NCBI GenBank assembly: GCA_037576195.1
Contig: CM075103.1
Coordinates: 1,302,001 to 1,366,000, forward strand
Source: Phytoseiulus persimilis
Lineage: Eukaryota > Arthropoda > Arachnida > Mesostigmata > Phytoseiidae
Reading direction: 5' to 3'
Length of the DNA: 64,000 nt
Shown here: piece by piece, positions 46,162-57,190 of the stretch
Layout of the letters: every line of letters begins with the position of its first letter
How positions within the stretch are numbered: the stretch's first letter is position 1
The notes under the pieces: generated by a model
Database searches by the model: none
Told to the model about the DNA's origin: nothing
What the model saw: only the letters and a program-made list of their open reading frames with translations
Program-made: the position numbers and the translations under genes

Positions 46162-48825
46162 TCAAAACGTGAGAAATATCGCTGAGGCACAATCGAAAAT
46201 AGGGAGCCCGCTGTTTCCAGAATCGCCCTCCGAGTGCGGCGTCTGCTTCCAGGTGAAAGACTTCGGCTAGATATTCCAAAGTCTCGCGTTTGAGGCAAGA
46301 CTTTTTTCACTGGAAACATCACTGGAACTCTTGCTTGTGTGCACGCATGCGAATCGACAGTTTTGCGCGATGTAGCAGCGTTCCGCCTATTACGGATACA
46401 TGCCAGTTCTTGAAAATTCCATCGGTGACTGTGAATTCTGGGTGTATTCATTCTTGGGTATGTGGTCCCTCATGCGCCAGACTTGAGGGAAATTTCGTCT
46501 CGGTGCCTGTAGTTTCGCCTGTTTCTCGAGCCTGGTTCAATGCAAGAAGCATCTTCCATCCCAAAGATCGAGTAGCACTACTGCTCGACGGCGTTTCCGC
46601 TTGAAAGTCGGCAGTCGGTCGAAAGGACGCATGTGATTTCTAGAGAGTGAATGAATTTGCTAGGTCAGTGTCATCCGAAAGGACAGAGAGATGTCAGGGC
46701 CGAATCCACGAAAGGACTTCCCGAGTGTCACGATTCTGGTTTGGAAATGACGTGATTGGATTTCGCGGTCTGTATATGCTCTTCTGCGGCAGCTGGGAAT
46801 TGTCTGAAGTGACCCCCGGGTGGAGGAGGCTTCAAGCTATTCATTCAGAGAAAAATTGAGACGTGACTTCGCTTCCTTGTCTTGGGGGAAAAGCGTCCAG
46901 TTTTCGCAATTTGACCCCGATTTTTCCTCGCCAGGATGTGATAGAGGTGCTGTTACTTCTTTGGGACGGCAGATAATTCCGTGCTCCTCATATTGAGCCA
47001 GAACGATGGCAATCCGGCTCCGAGATTAGAAAAAAAATTCGAGATAAACATACTGGAAAATCAACTTTTGCTTGATGACGAATTTTTCGGATACCCCGCT
47101 TGCGCTTGGTATAATCCTAGAATCCTAGTTCAGTTCACTCCCACGTTCATGACTTACATTGAAGGAAAAAGAAATCGAAATCGGTGCACCTGGCATGGAA
47201 ATATCAAGGAGATGGTGGTCGGAAATGGGCCGGAGCACGATTCCGACACCGAATCGAGCCTCGAAGTTTGTGATCATCTGAGTGAGGGCTCCCCGTTTCT
47301 TGTGATTTTCACCTTCTTTGTTTTCCGGCTGAACCTCTCAGCCAGGCCTCAGAAGTGTCCCGGGATCACCTTTTCCCCGGTTCCCCGTTTCTTGTGATTT
47401 TCACCTGATTTCCCGGCACCAGAACCAGCTAGAGACTCCAATCTTGTTCGAAAATGTAGGTGATTGATTCCTCTCTCGGAGATGAACTATTATAGAACTA
47501 TCGGGATCCGTGGTGGGAACTTTTTTTGATATCGGTGAGGAAGATGCGGAAGAACATTTTTTCTTGTTTGTCTAGCAATTCTCTCCAAGAGGATAACTCC
47601 GATCCTAACAGTTCTAGTTCATCTGAGAGCCACATTCATCAGCAACAAATTGAAATAAACCGCTTCGAAATTGATGACTCCCACGAGTAGACATCAGGGA
47701 AACGGTGGACCGGGTTTCCTCTAAAGTCTACCGCCCTGATCGGCCTCTTTCGATGCCTCCTGGTTCCCACCCCATATCTCGGCACCAGAACCAGCTAGAG
47801 ACATCAATCTTGTTTTGAAATGAATCTGATGAATTCCTCGGATGGTATTTGTTTTCGCGGCTCAAAAACGGTTTCTGTGCCTCATCAATGAGCTTCGCTT
47901 GTCAGATCTACGGACCTGTTGTTACGCGACCTGATATGAAATATCAGGTCTCGATAATTTGAAAAAAATAGTGGATATATAGAAAAAGAGAGCAGATATC
48001 GAGGTCCGGCTTGTTCCGGATGCTAGAGGGGCCTGTCCTGCTTCACTACTGCTACTTATGCTTCACTGCTACTTATGCCACAAACAGAAAAGGCGACTTT
48101 TTCCAATTTTCAGTGAACATCTCCCCTTAAGGCAACCACTGTTTTTCGTTTGGGTCCAGTCTGGCTGATTGTCCTATCAGAGAGTCTTATTCCTCATAGC
48201 GAACACCTGCAATGAGATGGGACTCAATCAGCCAAACGCGAAAGAAGAAGAGAGCTCGACGGTTTGGGTCCTTCCACGGAACACACCTTTCCAAATGATG
48301 TTGTTAGCATCACGATTTGCTTCGAATGTCGCAGGCATGGCATGCGTGAAGGGTGACCGCTATGAGAACGGTTCCAGAAACATTATCTCTCTGTTCACCC
48401 TCAGGAACTCTCTTTCAGAAATCCATCCTCGGCACTTCATCTATGGGGAGCAGCGAACGTATAGATAACGTTCCCTATGAGTATCTAACAGAAGTCAGTG
48501 ACCACGATTGAAGTCGCCTGCTCTCCTTCCTACTTTCTCCGACCGTCAAGAATCGTCTATCATCGATCATCCTCGGCCATAGGTGAGGGGAAGGTTTCAT
48601 ACCGAAAATGTGCCGAAATTCTCCAGTGACCATCCTAGATCGTACTCAAGCGATATCACCTTACGGAACTGGCAACTAGTTGCACGTCGAACGAAACGAC
48701 GCTTCCTCTCCACGTCGCCAATCAGTTTCATCTCAGCAGACTCGGAGGTGAGAGATACGTGAGGCAAGAGTCGTCCCGAATTCGGGCGTCGGACCACATG
48801 GAATACCGTAAACAGCTTCTATTTT
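46162..48825. other. Stretch without a supported gene, with short direct repeats
   Basis: CCCCGTTTCTTGTGATTTTC occurs twice (about 47301 and 47383), and CACCAGAACCAGCTAGAGAC occurs at about 47418 and 47781 followed by ATCAATCTTGTT-like text. These look like old repeat remains. The open frame 46981-47397 is unsupported. Confidence 0.45.
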
Positions 48826-48847
48826 GGGGGGGGGGGGGGGGGGGGGG
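48826..48847. repeat. Poly-G run (22 G)
   Basis: Uninterrupted G from 48826 to 48847, followed within 25 bases by a GAT/ATC trinucleotide palindrome (48861-48890). Confidence 0.95.
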
Positions 48848-49022
48848 CAAGGATGTGATGACGATGATGATCATCATCATCATCATCGTCGCGAGTTCTT
48901 CATGACGCAATCAGCATGGTTTTCAAACCTGCGAAGATTTTCCTGATAACCCAGAATCTTTGCGGAATATTTTCTTCCATCGACGTGGTATTTAATCCAC
49001 CCTTCCCAATAATATCGAAGAG
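48848..49022. repeat. Inverted-repeat partner of 58344-58512 (zinc-finger 3' end)
   Basis: GGATGTGATGACGATG, GCGAGTTCTTCATGACGC and CCTTCCCAATAATATCGAAG here reappear as reverse complements at 58344-58512. On the minus strand it is the 3' end of the zinc-finger gene: (FENHADCVMKNSRR). Confidence 0.85.
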
Positions 49023-49086
49023 CCCCATTGCTGGCGAAACTTTTCTTGTACTCGTTGCACGCGTAAGGTTTCTCGCCTGTGTGAAT

Positions 49087-49520
49087 TAGCCCGTGTGAAT
49101 TCGCCTTTGCCTCGAGAGCTGAGACGAGCTGGTAAAACTTTTCCTGCACTCGTGGCACGCGTAAGGTGTCTCCCCTGTGTGGCTCCGCTTGTGTATTGAG
49201 AGGTCAGACGAGCTGATGAAACTTTTCTTGCACTCGTTGCACGCGTAAGGTTTCTCGCCAGTGTGAATTCGCTTGTGCCTCGAGAGGTCAGAGGAGCTGT
49301 TGAAACTCATTTTGTACTCGTTGCACGCGTGAGGTTTCTCGCCGGTGTGAGTTCGCTTGTGAAGCGTGAGACAACCGGAATGGTTAAAACTTCTGCCACA
49401 TTCATTGCAAACATGAGGTTTTTCGCCTGTGTGAATTCGCTTGTGCCTAGAGGGGTCAGAAGAGGTGGTGAAACTTTTTTTGCACTCGTTGCACGCGTAA
49501 GGTTTCTCGCCTGTGTGAAT
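49087..49520. repeat. 434-bp tandem duplication, copy 1
   Basis: It starts near AGCCCGTGTGAATTCGCC. It is repeated with no difference that I can see over about 400 bases at an offset of 434, which is not a multiple of three, so the finger frame shifts. Confidence 0.92.
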
Positions 49521-49954
49521 TAGCCCGTGTGAATTCGCCTTTGCCTCGAGAGCTGAGACGAGCTGGTAAAACTTTTCCTGCACTCGTGGCACGCGTAAGG
49601 TGTCTCCCCTGTGTGGCTCCGCTTGTGTATTGAGAGGTCAGACGAGCTGATGAAACTTTTCTTGCACTCGTTGCACGCGTAAGGTTTCTCGCCAGTGTGA
49701 ATTCGCTTGTGCCTCGAGAGGTCAGAGGAGCTGTTGAAACTCATTTTGTACTCGTTGCACGCGTGAGGTTTCTCGCCGGTGTGAGTTCGCTTGTGAAGCG
49801 TGAGACAACCGGAATGGTTAAAACTTCTGCCACATTCATTGCAAACATGAGGTTTTTCGCCTGTGTGAATTCGCTTGTGCCTAGAGGGGTCAGAAGAGGT
49901 GGTGAAACTTTTTTTGCACTCGATGCACGCGTGAGGTTTCTCGCCGGTGTGAGT
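49521..49954. repeat. 434-bp tandem duplication, copy 2
   Basis: Second copy. The copies diverge only at the far edge (CTCGTTGCACGCGTAAGG versus CTCGATGCACGCGTGAGG). Confidence 0.92.
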
Positions 49955-51108
49955 TCGCGCGTGAAGCTGATAAAACTTCGACAGCATTCAGTGCAAGAAT
50001 GGGGCTTCTCACCCGTCTGCTTGCGTTTGTGTTGCGTTAGGGCACTGGAGGTGATTGAGCTTTGGTCACAGTCATTGTGAACGTGAGGTTCCCCGTCGCT
50101 GTGAATCCGTTTATGGCAGATGAGGAAAAATTTTCTGGCGAATTTTTTGCCGTATTCATCGCATACGTGAGGTTTCTTCCCTGAGTGGGTGCGTTCGTGC
50201 CCATAGTGTCCTCTTTTGGTACTGAACATTTGGTCGCATTCCTTACTAGCAAAAGGTTTTTTGCCAACGTGGGTGAGCATCTGCATTGCCACTCGACCTT
50301 TCTGGCAAAATCGCACGGAACAGCTAGGGCACGGGTAAGGTTTCTCACACGTGCGAGCTCGTTTTTGTTCTGCGAGGTCGCCATTGCCAGTGAAGCTCTT
50401 GTCGCATTCATCGAACCCGTGAGGTTTTTTTCCCGGTATGGGTTCTCCTATGGAGCCCGAGCGCAAATATCTTGGCAAAGTTTCTCTCGTATCCATAGCA
50501 AGCGTAAGGTCCCTCCCCGGTGTCAAAGCGTGTGTGACCCGCTGAGTTTGCTTTGGTAGCTTGGCTTGCTTGGCATTCCGGACAATCGAGATGTTTCTCT
50601 CAAGAGTGAATTCTTATGTTCCAAAAACTTGCTTGGATGGTTGCAACTTCGCCTTCTTTCTTTTCAATGATCGGGTTTCTCACCTGTGGGGATACGTAGG
50701 TGGAAGGTCAAGTTATTTCTTACAGAAAACACTGGGAATACGTTGGACAAGGGAAGGGTTTTTCCCGAATGAACACTCAGATGACACACTAAACCAGCTG
50801 GGCTGCCGCATTGTTTTCCAAGTTTGCTGCAACGCCAGGATATTTTTTCCAGTGAGACCGGTGATGTCTGGCGCGTTGTGAAGATACGCGTGTCGCGTTC
50901 CGGCTTCCGACCCGAAAGCGCTCCCAGATGTGCTCGCGACCTGATTTCGAGACGGATGATGGCCGGTACTTCTTTGATGAACGTCATGTTGACGTTGTTT
51001 TCGGAGTCGGGTAGAGCCAAATTGATTTGGTATGGTCCAGAAGTCAGAAGCAGTAGGTGGTCTCTCGTCAGCTTCGGGAAGTCAGTAAGCTGTTTGGAGT
51101 AAATTCTC

Positions 51109-51665
51109 TCAAGAGCCGACGGTCTGCGATTCCACCTTGCGCGAATGGAGCGCCTGGCGTCGCTCCATGTGATCGATGATCTCGGAAGACATGTTGCTAT
51201 CTCCCCATGATCGCTGGGCGAGCCGGTTTCCCAGGTAAGTCACAACTCGGCCAAGCAAGTAGACTTTGGTTAGGAATCTGTTGTCGACGGTGTGATGCAG
51301 CATTTTATATCGCTGAGCAACGCGACCATGCACTGCCTCGACAATCGAACGGAGCTTCGTGACTCGGCGCGAAGAATTGGCTCCATCGCACGGAAGCTGT
51401 TTCCTCTTGCCTTTCATTGCGGGAATCAAGTTGAAGCCAAGCTCGCGCATGTGTGTCACAGCATCCCGAAAGCCACTATCGGCGATGAGCATGCGACTCC
51501 ACAATGACTCTTGCCTATTTCATCGTTCTCAATCGGCTTCAAGCGTCCTGATCGGCCGACCTGAAACCGAAGAGCTACCTGGTAATTCATTGATCTCATA
51601 CTCCGTCGATGTTGCTGAACCGAGTTCCTCCGTCGATTCGCCGCAATCGCCCTGTGGCATTTTTT
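51109..51665 (-). pseudogene. PIF/Harbinger-like DDE transposase fragment
   Basis: The frame 51504-51109 contains LIADSGFRDAVTHMRELGF, a run of basic residues, ANSSRRVTKLRSIVEAVHGR and VVTYLGNRL. This order (D.GF.D, EAN/SR.VTK.R..VEAV.GR) fits the DDE_4 superfamily domain of Harbinger-type transposases. Upstream sequence (51665-51505) is in a different frame and reads MPQGDCGESTEELGSA and EINELPGSS, so the gene is interrupted. The upstream portion is repeated at about 56340-56480, in the same orientation, as part of a larger duplicated block. Confidence 0.7.
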
Positions 51666-52065
51666 GAGTCCAAACAACGAGACCTTCCATGCCCATGGAG
51701 TTTTCTTGTTGACCTCAAGATCTTCCATTTTAACTGCGATGGATCCGTCATCTCTTCCTGCCTGGAATTACCCAAGATGCGCTGTCAACGCCTTCTTCTC
51801 CTGGATCTACCTAGCTTGCTCGACCAATTACCGTTCTCGTGTTTACATTCAGCTCGTCTCCTCTGCAACTTACGACTCGGCAGTGCTGTAATATTTCGCT
51901 CAATACTTCCCCGTCGCGAACTGCTCGAATCGCTTGGAAGTCGTCACCGTGCTCGGACCGAATCCAATCACCGTTCCGCCCGACCGGCTCCGTTCTCACG
52001 AAACACAATGACCCTGACCTTGACCTGACTTTCCTCTCCGAGGTGTACTGCGGGATGGCTTTTTT

Positions 52066-52850
52066 TTTAGTTGGGAATTTTCGAGCCCGATCTTGTTGAG
52101 GCCATAAATATCTCATTTCTTGGATTTTTTCCAAAAATCGGATATAGATCAACAGAGTATAGCGATAATTGATGAAATGGATATGATGATCGGACTCGTA
52201 AGGTTTTCGTTCGACGCGGTAGAGGGAGCCGGTCATCCGCTAAAGAACCGATCGGAGTTCTGTCATTTTTTCGAAAATTCCCGGCAAGCGGTCGTATCAA
52301 GAATTCCTTTGGTGTAAAGGGTGGTTTTGGCGACCAAGGGTGGAAAAGTTAAGAAGGGTGATTTCCGGTGAAAACCAATAATCGTCGGATCGACCTAGCA
52401 GCTCATTATCCGAATGATTCACCCATTTCTGAGTGATTTTCACCGTAGAAGACACCCTCAATTGCGCCTTGCTGAGGAGCGACGAGAGGAAATGTGAGGA
52501 AAACGGAATTAGGCGTTTGAAAAGGGATGGATACGATCGCTAGCCATTTTTCGAGGAAATGGGTTAACTTCGGTCGGTTTTCCGGCGAATGACCGGCTCC
52601 CTCCAGTGCGACCCCCAGGAGTCTGATCCGATGAATATTGGCGTTTTCACGATAACTTTCGGAGAGACTCCGAAAAAATGAATGGGTCATTTTCAAAACC
52701 ATTTTCTGAGCGCGATTTTCGTCATATACATCTGAATTTCAAATCGAAATGACCGCTCCGATATCCTCTATCGACCACTCTTTGATTTTTGAACTGAAGA
52801 ACTTATGGCCAAAACGAGATCGGGCTCGGAAATTCCCGACAAACCAAAAG
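52066..52850. mobile_element. Foldback/MITE-like element, family B copy 2
   Basis: The left arm GGGAATTTTCGAGCCCGATC (52073) with GGCCATAAATATCTC is the reverse complement of the right arm, GGCCAAAACGAGATCGGGCT CGGAAATTCCC (52806-52840). Internal blocks GTATCAAGAATTCCTTTGG, TTTTGGCGACCAAGGGTGG and GTGATTTCCGGTGAAAACC match the copy at 37415-38100. It inserted between the transposase fragment and the conserved tail of block 1, and is absent from block 2, so it is younger than the block duplication. Confidence 0.78.
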
Positions 52851-53679
52851 CCATCTTGTGGTGTCTCTCGGTTGGGCAAGATTTCGCTCTATTCTGAGAA
52901 CTCTCTGAACACTGTGAATCAGCTCTTTTCCTGACGGGGTGTCTCTCCCTCGATAAATACGCTGCTTGGGAGGAGTGTTGAGATCGTATTTCCAAAGCCA
53001 AATCCGTCGCTTCTGAGTTTTACAACTGCCTGATTGGCACAGGCGAGCCTCCAGCCCCGCGAGCATAACCTGTTCCAGATTTCTGAGATTAGCCGCTAGA
53101 ATTCCTCGTGACGACTTGAGCGAACTCGGAGTCTAGTTCTCCGAACTTGGACAGAGTCTCGGAGGAGAGCGTGGCACGCCAAGCATATAATAACGCTCTA
53201 CAGTTTCCAGAGATGATTCATCAAATAAGGGTGCCCTCGATCCTTGTGAAATTTCTATCGCTGAGATTTCCGATGTTATCGACTCCCGAGACCTTCAGCT
53301 TCTTCACCAACTTAACAAGAATCCCGACTTCGTTGACTTCCTTCAAACGAAACCGAAACGCGCTCTGGAGTGCAGTACATCGTTCCAAGAGCTAGAAACA
53401 ATGAAACCCTGAACAGTTTCCGATGGCGTATCGCGAGAAAACTCGATAATGCTTGAGTTACCACTTTCCTCACTTATATCCACCTCTTTGGAATCCAATA
53501 AGTTCCGAGAGTGCACTACCAAGCGATCAGATGCCTCAAAAAGCGGAATCCCCATGATTCTATTTCAGAGTTCTGACGACGCGACAGGCAGACCGTTCGC
53601 CTGCCATCACGCGCAAACATCCTCGATACACTCATGTTCGGATACGTTCCGGAGGTCTTGCCGAAACCGAGCTCGAGTG
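52851..53679. other. Stretch without a supported gene
   Basis: Part of duplication block 1 that is not visibly present in block 2. Only short frames occur. Confidence 0.4.
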
Positions 53680-54070
53680 AAGGAAACTACGCTGCTGTGG
53701 GCAGCGTAGTTGCTCCTGAGCTTTCTCGCTTCGCTGACAGTTCTCGCCGGGGAACGATCCGACCTGATGCCATGATCACAGAAGAGCGGAAACGTGAGCG
53801 GTACGGAGAAAGTACAGGAGATTTCTCACGAAGAAGGAAGGGGCAAATGAAGTCTCTCTCGCCTTCTATGAAACGTTTCACGGGGTCCCTCGAGACTCAG
53901 CTCGACTCCGTCGGTGGCTCAGGAGTGCGCGACTAACGAGTCGTGGTCGTTCGCCGCCGCTCTGCTTCGTGAGCGAGTGCTTCTTTCCTTCCGCGAATAA
54001 CTTGACCGTTCCCGAATCGCGGGTCAGATTCCATCTGAGAATCAAAATCGGCTGCGAGAGAGAGGAGGAA
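53680..54070. repeat. Duplicated tail, block 1 copy
   Basis: The segment from GAAACTACGCTGC through GCGGAAACGTGAGCGGTACG, TTTCACGGGGTCCCTCGAGAC and CTCGACTCCGTCGGTGGC to CCATCTGAGAATC matches 56820-57190, in the same order and orientation. Confidence 0.85.
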
Positions 54071-54453
54071 AACTTTGAAAAGTCCGGCCTCCGGCCGACT
54101 CTTGTAGGTCCTTCGGCAGCCTTGACGAGGTTTCATACTCTCTCGTGACACGAAATGACTCTATCAATCCTCCGAAATCTTAAAGTTTATTCAGCTGTCA
54201 CTAGTCAAGTCTGCGTCGACAATTATTTTGTGTACTCTACTAGGTTGGCTAGCTCAGTATGTGCTTTCCCTTTGACAAGGTCCAGGCTCTACAATTTCGA
54301 ATTGGGTCGTATTTTGGGACTGATTCCCACTATCTTACGTTGCGCTCTGCTGGGGAACGTTTCGAACGTCACAATTCCGCAGGGATAAACTGCCGGAGTC
54401 GGGCGCGTCTCCCGACTGCGGAACGCGCAGAGAAGAGGAGACAGTTTCTTCAT

Positions 54454-55697
54454 CTACAGATCTCCGTAGGATTTCTTCCTTGCTTGAAGGATTTCCCCTG
54501 CACTCCTCGAATCATGTACCGAATATTTCTGACCTATACTAAGCAGCCAAGTCGAAGGTCTCTCAGCTGTGTAAATTCGCTTGTGTTTTGAGAGGTCGGC
54601 GGAGCAGGTGAAACTTTCTTTCACTCGCTGCACGCGTAAGGCTCTCGCCGGTGTGTGTTCGCTCGTGGCGCGTGAGAGCATCAGAATTAATGAAACTTCT
54701 GCCACATTCATCGCAAACATAAGGTCTCTCGCCTGTGTGAATTCGCTTGTGTTTGGAGAGGTCAGAGGAGGTGGTGAAACTTTTCTTGCACTCGTTGCAC
54801 GCGTGAGGTTTCTCGCCGGTGTGAGTTCGTTCGTGACGCGTGAGACCATCGGAACGGATGAAACCTCTGCCACATTCATTGCAAACATAAGGTCTCTCGC
54901 CTGTGTGAATTCGCTCGTGTTTGGAGAGGTCAGAGGAGTTGGTGAAACTTTTGTTGCACAGCTTGCATGCGTGAGGTTTCTCGCCGGTGTGAGTCCGTTT
55001 GTGACGCGTGAGACTATCGGAACGGATGAAACTTCTGCCACATTCATTGCAAACATAAGGTCTCTCGCCTGTGTGGATCCGCTTGTGCCTCAAGAGGTCA
55101 GAGGAGCTAGTGAAACTTTTTTTGCACTCGTTGCACGCGTAAGGTTTCTCTCCGGTGTGAGTTCGTTCGTGGAGCGTAAGACCATCGGAGCGCATGAAAC
55201 GTGTGCCACATTCTTTGCAAACATGAGCGTAAGAACCCTCATCGGTGTCACATCGCATGCGAGCCGCTGAGTTTGCTCTGGTGACGTGGCTTGCTGAGCG
55301 TTGGAGAAAACCGACAGGTTTCTCTCCAGAGTGAATTCTTATGCGTCGAAAAGTTGCGGAGACGATGGAAAGTTTTTCAACTTTTTTTCCAGAGGTGGGG
55401 TTTCTCGCCTGTGTGAATGCGTAAGTGGAAGGTCGAGTTGCTTCGCTGAGAGACACACTTAGGACACGTCGGACAAGAGAACAGTTTTTTCCCTAAATAA
55501 ACACGCAGATGACGCACCAAGTCAGTTGGGCTGCCGAATCGTTTCCCACGTTCGCTGCAGCGCCGGGATTTCATTTCCAGTGGGACCGGTGATGTCTGGC
55601 GCGAAGCGGCGATTCGCGTATCGCCTTCCGACTCGAGCGCGCTCCTCGATGTGACCGCGACCATTGGCGATTCGCGGCTGATCCGGCGGGAAGCCAT
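54454..55697 (-). pseudogene. C2H2 zinc-finger protein, degenerate copy 2
   Basis: The N-terminal block 55697-55377 ([34 protein letters not shown]) is in one frame. From about 55385 the frame changes and seven well-formed C2H2 fingers follow (55250-54650), for example [42 protein letters not shown] and CDECGRSFINSDALTRHERTH, joined by HTGEKP/HTGERP linkers. The eighth finger is out of frame through a one-base loss near 54642 (GGCTCTCGCC where the siblings have GGTTTCTCGCC), and its sequence continues as ESFTCSADLSKHKRIYTAERP in the next frame. Fingers alternate between two types (CNECKKSF and CNECGRSF), showing growth by duplication of finger pairs. The seven-finger core could still be expressed, but two frameshifts argue for a pseudogene. 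Confidence 0.85.
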
Positions 55698-55717
55698 CGA
55701 ATGCCAGTATGATCAAT

Positions 55718-55764
55718 GTTATTCGCAGACATTTCGGCGGAGGGTCGAAATGTCTGAGAATAAA
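55718..55764. repeat. Short near-perfect palindrome
   Basis: TTATTCGCAGACATTTCG and CGAAATGTCTGAGAATAA are reverse complements with one or two mismatches around a 9-base loop. It could be a small excised or solo inverted terminus. Confidence 0.75.
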
Positions 55765-56339
55765 CCTTCTTTTTTAAGAGAAGAGAGAGTTTATTCTGTT
55801 CGCGTTTCCAAGTCTTTCTCTTATCTCCGCGGCTCAAGCAACGGTATCCAAGTTCTCCTCAGCAGCTCGTCCGGGGGACCCTTGTCCAAGGGTGTGTTTT
55901 TGGTTATCTATCCGTTGTATTCATGATGTGGTACTCGTGCCTGTCTCCAGTTCTCTCTCATATTTTTCTTTGATTTTCAAAATGGCAGACATGTCTGCAA
56001 CTGCTTTCAAATTCTGGATGTTCACGAGCATGATGTCGAAGATGTTTCCAGGTGTGGGTATACATACGCTGTATCGTACTTTCTAGTTTCCTTCGGTGCT
56101 TCGGCATCAGCAAACGCTGTTAACTATGAAAAAGTATGGTCAATGGAACCATGAACCTTCCTAATACCCCGATTCAGCAAAGTAGCTCGATTCGACTGGT
56201 AAAGCCCTGAATATTGCCGAGTCGTGAGAGCTCTCGCTGAGGTGAAGCCGAGCGCCTGAGTTGTGAATAAGACAGGATGTCCGGTTTCTCGGTTCTCTTC
56301 AATGATCTATCCAAACTCCGCACTAGACATGTGACCCTA
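55765..56339. other. Stretch without a supported gene
   Basis: Part of block 2; no gene features found. Confidence 0.4.
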
Positions 56340-56480
56340 AAGCAACCTGATCGGCTGAATTGGCACCGAATAGCTACCTGGTATTTCGTTGATATCGAAG
56401 TCCCTCCCTGTTGCTCGACCCAGATCCTTCATTGATTAGCCACAACCGCCCTTTAGTTATCTATGAGTCCGACGAAACCC
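56340..56480 (-). pseudogene. Second fragment of the PIF/Harbinger-like region
   Basis: CCTGATCGGCTGAATTGGC, GAGCTACCTGGTA-like text (TAGCTACCTGGTATTTCGTTGAT) and GCCACAACCGCCCT match 51548-51665. The catalytic part is missing here. Confidence 0.65.
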
Positions 56481-56819
56481 TGGAACGACGCCCACTGGAT
56501 TCTGGATTGAATCCATGAGATGGATCGAGCTTCATGCGCGCAATTCGAGCGGTACCAGAGGAGTGACGAAACACTACAAATAACGACCGATCCACTCATC
56601 GGCGGTTCTCCGCATACTCGTTCTCGTCTCGGACATTCGATTGAATTTCGATCTCCCCGGTTGCACGTGAAGCATGTCGCTGCCTCGACCTACACTTGTC
56701 GCACATTCGCGCGTTTGGGACTCCGCTGCTGCCCCACTGGATCTCTTTCGTCAGCTTCACAAGTGTTTTGGGGAAGGCGGTACATTTTGATACAAGCTGA
56801 GCTTGTCGCGCATCTTCGC

Positions 56820-57190
56820 GATTACAACCGTGTGCGAAAGAAACTACGCTTCTGAGGGCGTATCCTTTACGGACGGTTAGACCAGGCGCCATGTTCACAG
56901 GCAAGCGGAAACGGACGCGATACGGAGAGAATACGGAAGTAGTCTTCTCACGAAGAAAACATGCAAAGGGGGAAAAGGGGAAGATAAAGTCTCCCTCGCC
57001 ATCTGCTCATCGTTTCACGGGGTTCCTCGTGACACTCGTGTCCCAGCTCAACTCTGTCGGTGGCCCAGGAACGTGAGTGCAAGATGTTGGAGGCGTGGTC
57101 GTTAGCGTAAGCTCTGCTTGTCGAGCGAGAGCTTCTTTTCCTCCCGCGAAAAGCGACTCCGATCCCATCTGAGATTGGCCGCTTTCGCCG
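56820..57190. repeat. Duplicated tail, block 2 copy
   Basis: GGCAAGCGGAAACGGACGCGA, CGTTTCACGGGGTTCC, CAACTCTGTCGGTGGCCCAG and CCCATCTGAGATTGG match 53680-54070 with about 20-25 percent difference and several indels. Confidence 0.85.

Larger units (their letters stand above)
48883..51020 (-). pseudogene. C2H2 zinc-finger protein, degenerate copy 1
   Basis: Reading 5' to 3', the N-terminal block (51020-50664, with TSPVSLEKISWRCSKLGKQ and NLTFHLRIPTGEKP) is in one frame. Decayed fingers at 50526-50040 (CDKSFTGNGDLAEQKRART, CDQMFSTKRGHYGHERTH) are in another. Well-preserved fingers lie at 49987-49520 ([54 protein letters not shown]). One finger has Tyr in place of its second Cys (CNEYKMSF). A 434-bp exact tandem duplication then breaks the frame. 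HTGEKP linkers are conserved, as in nucleic-acid-binding C2H2 arrays. At least three frame changes make this a pseudogene unless the assembly is wrong at the duplication. The N-terminal block matches that of copy 2 at 55697. Confidence 0.85.
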
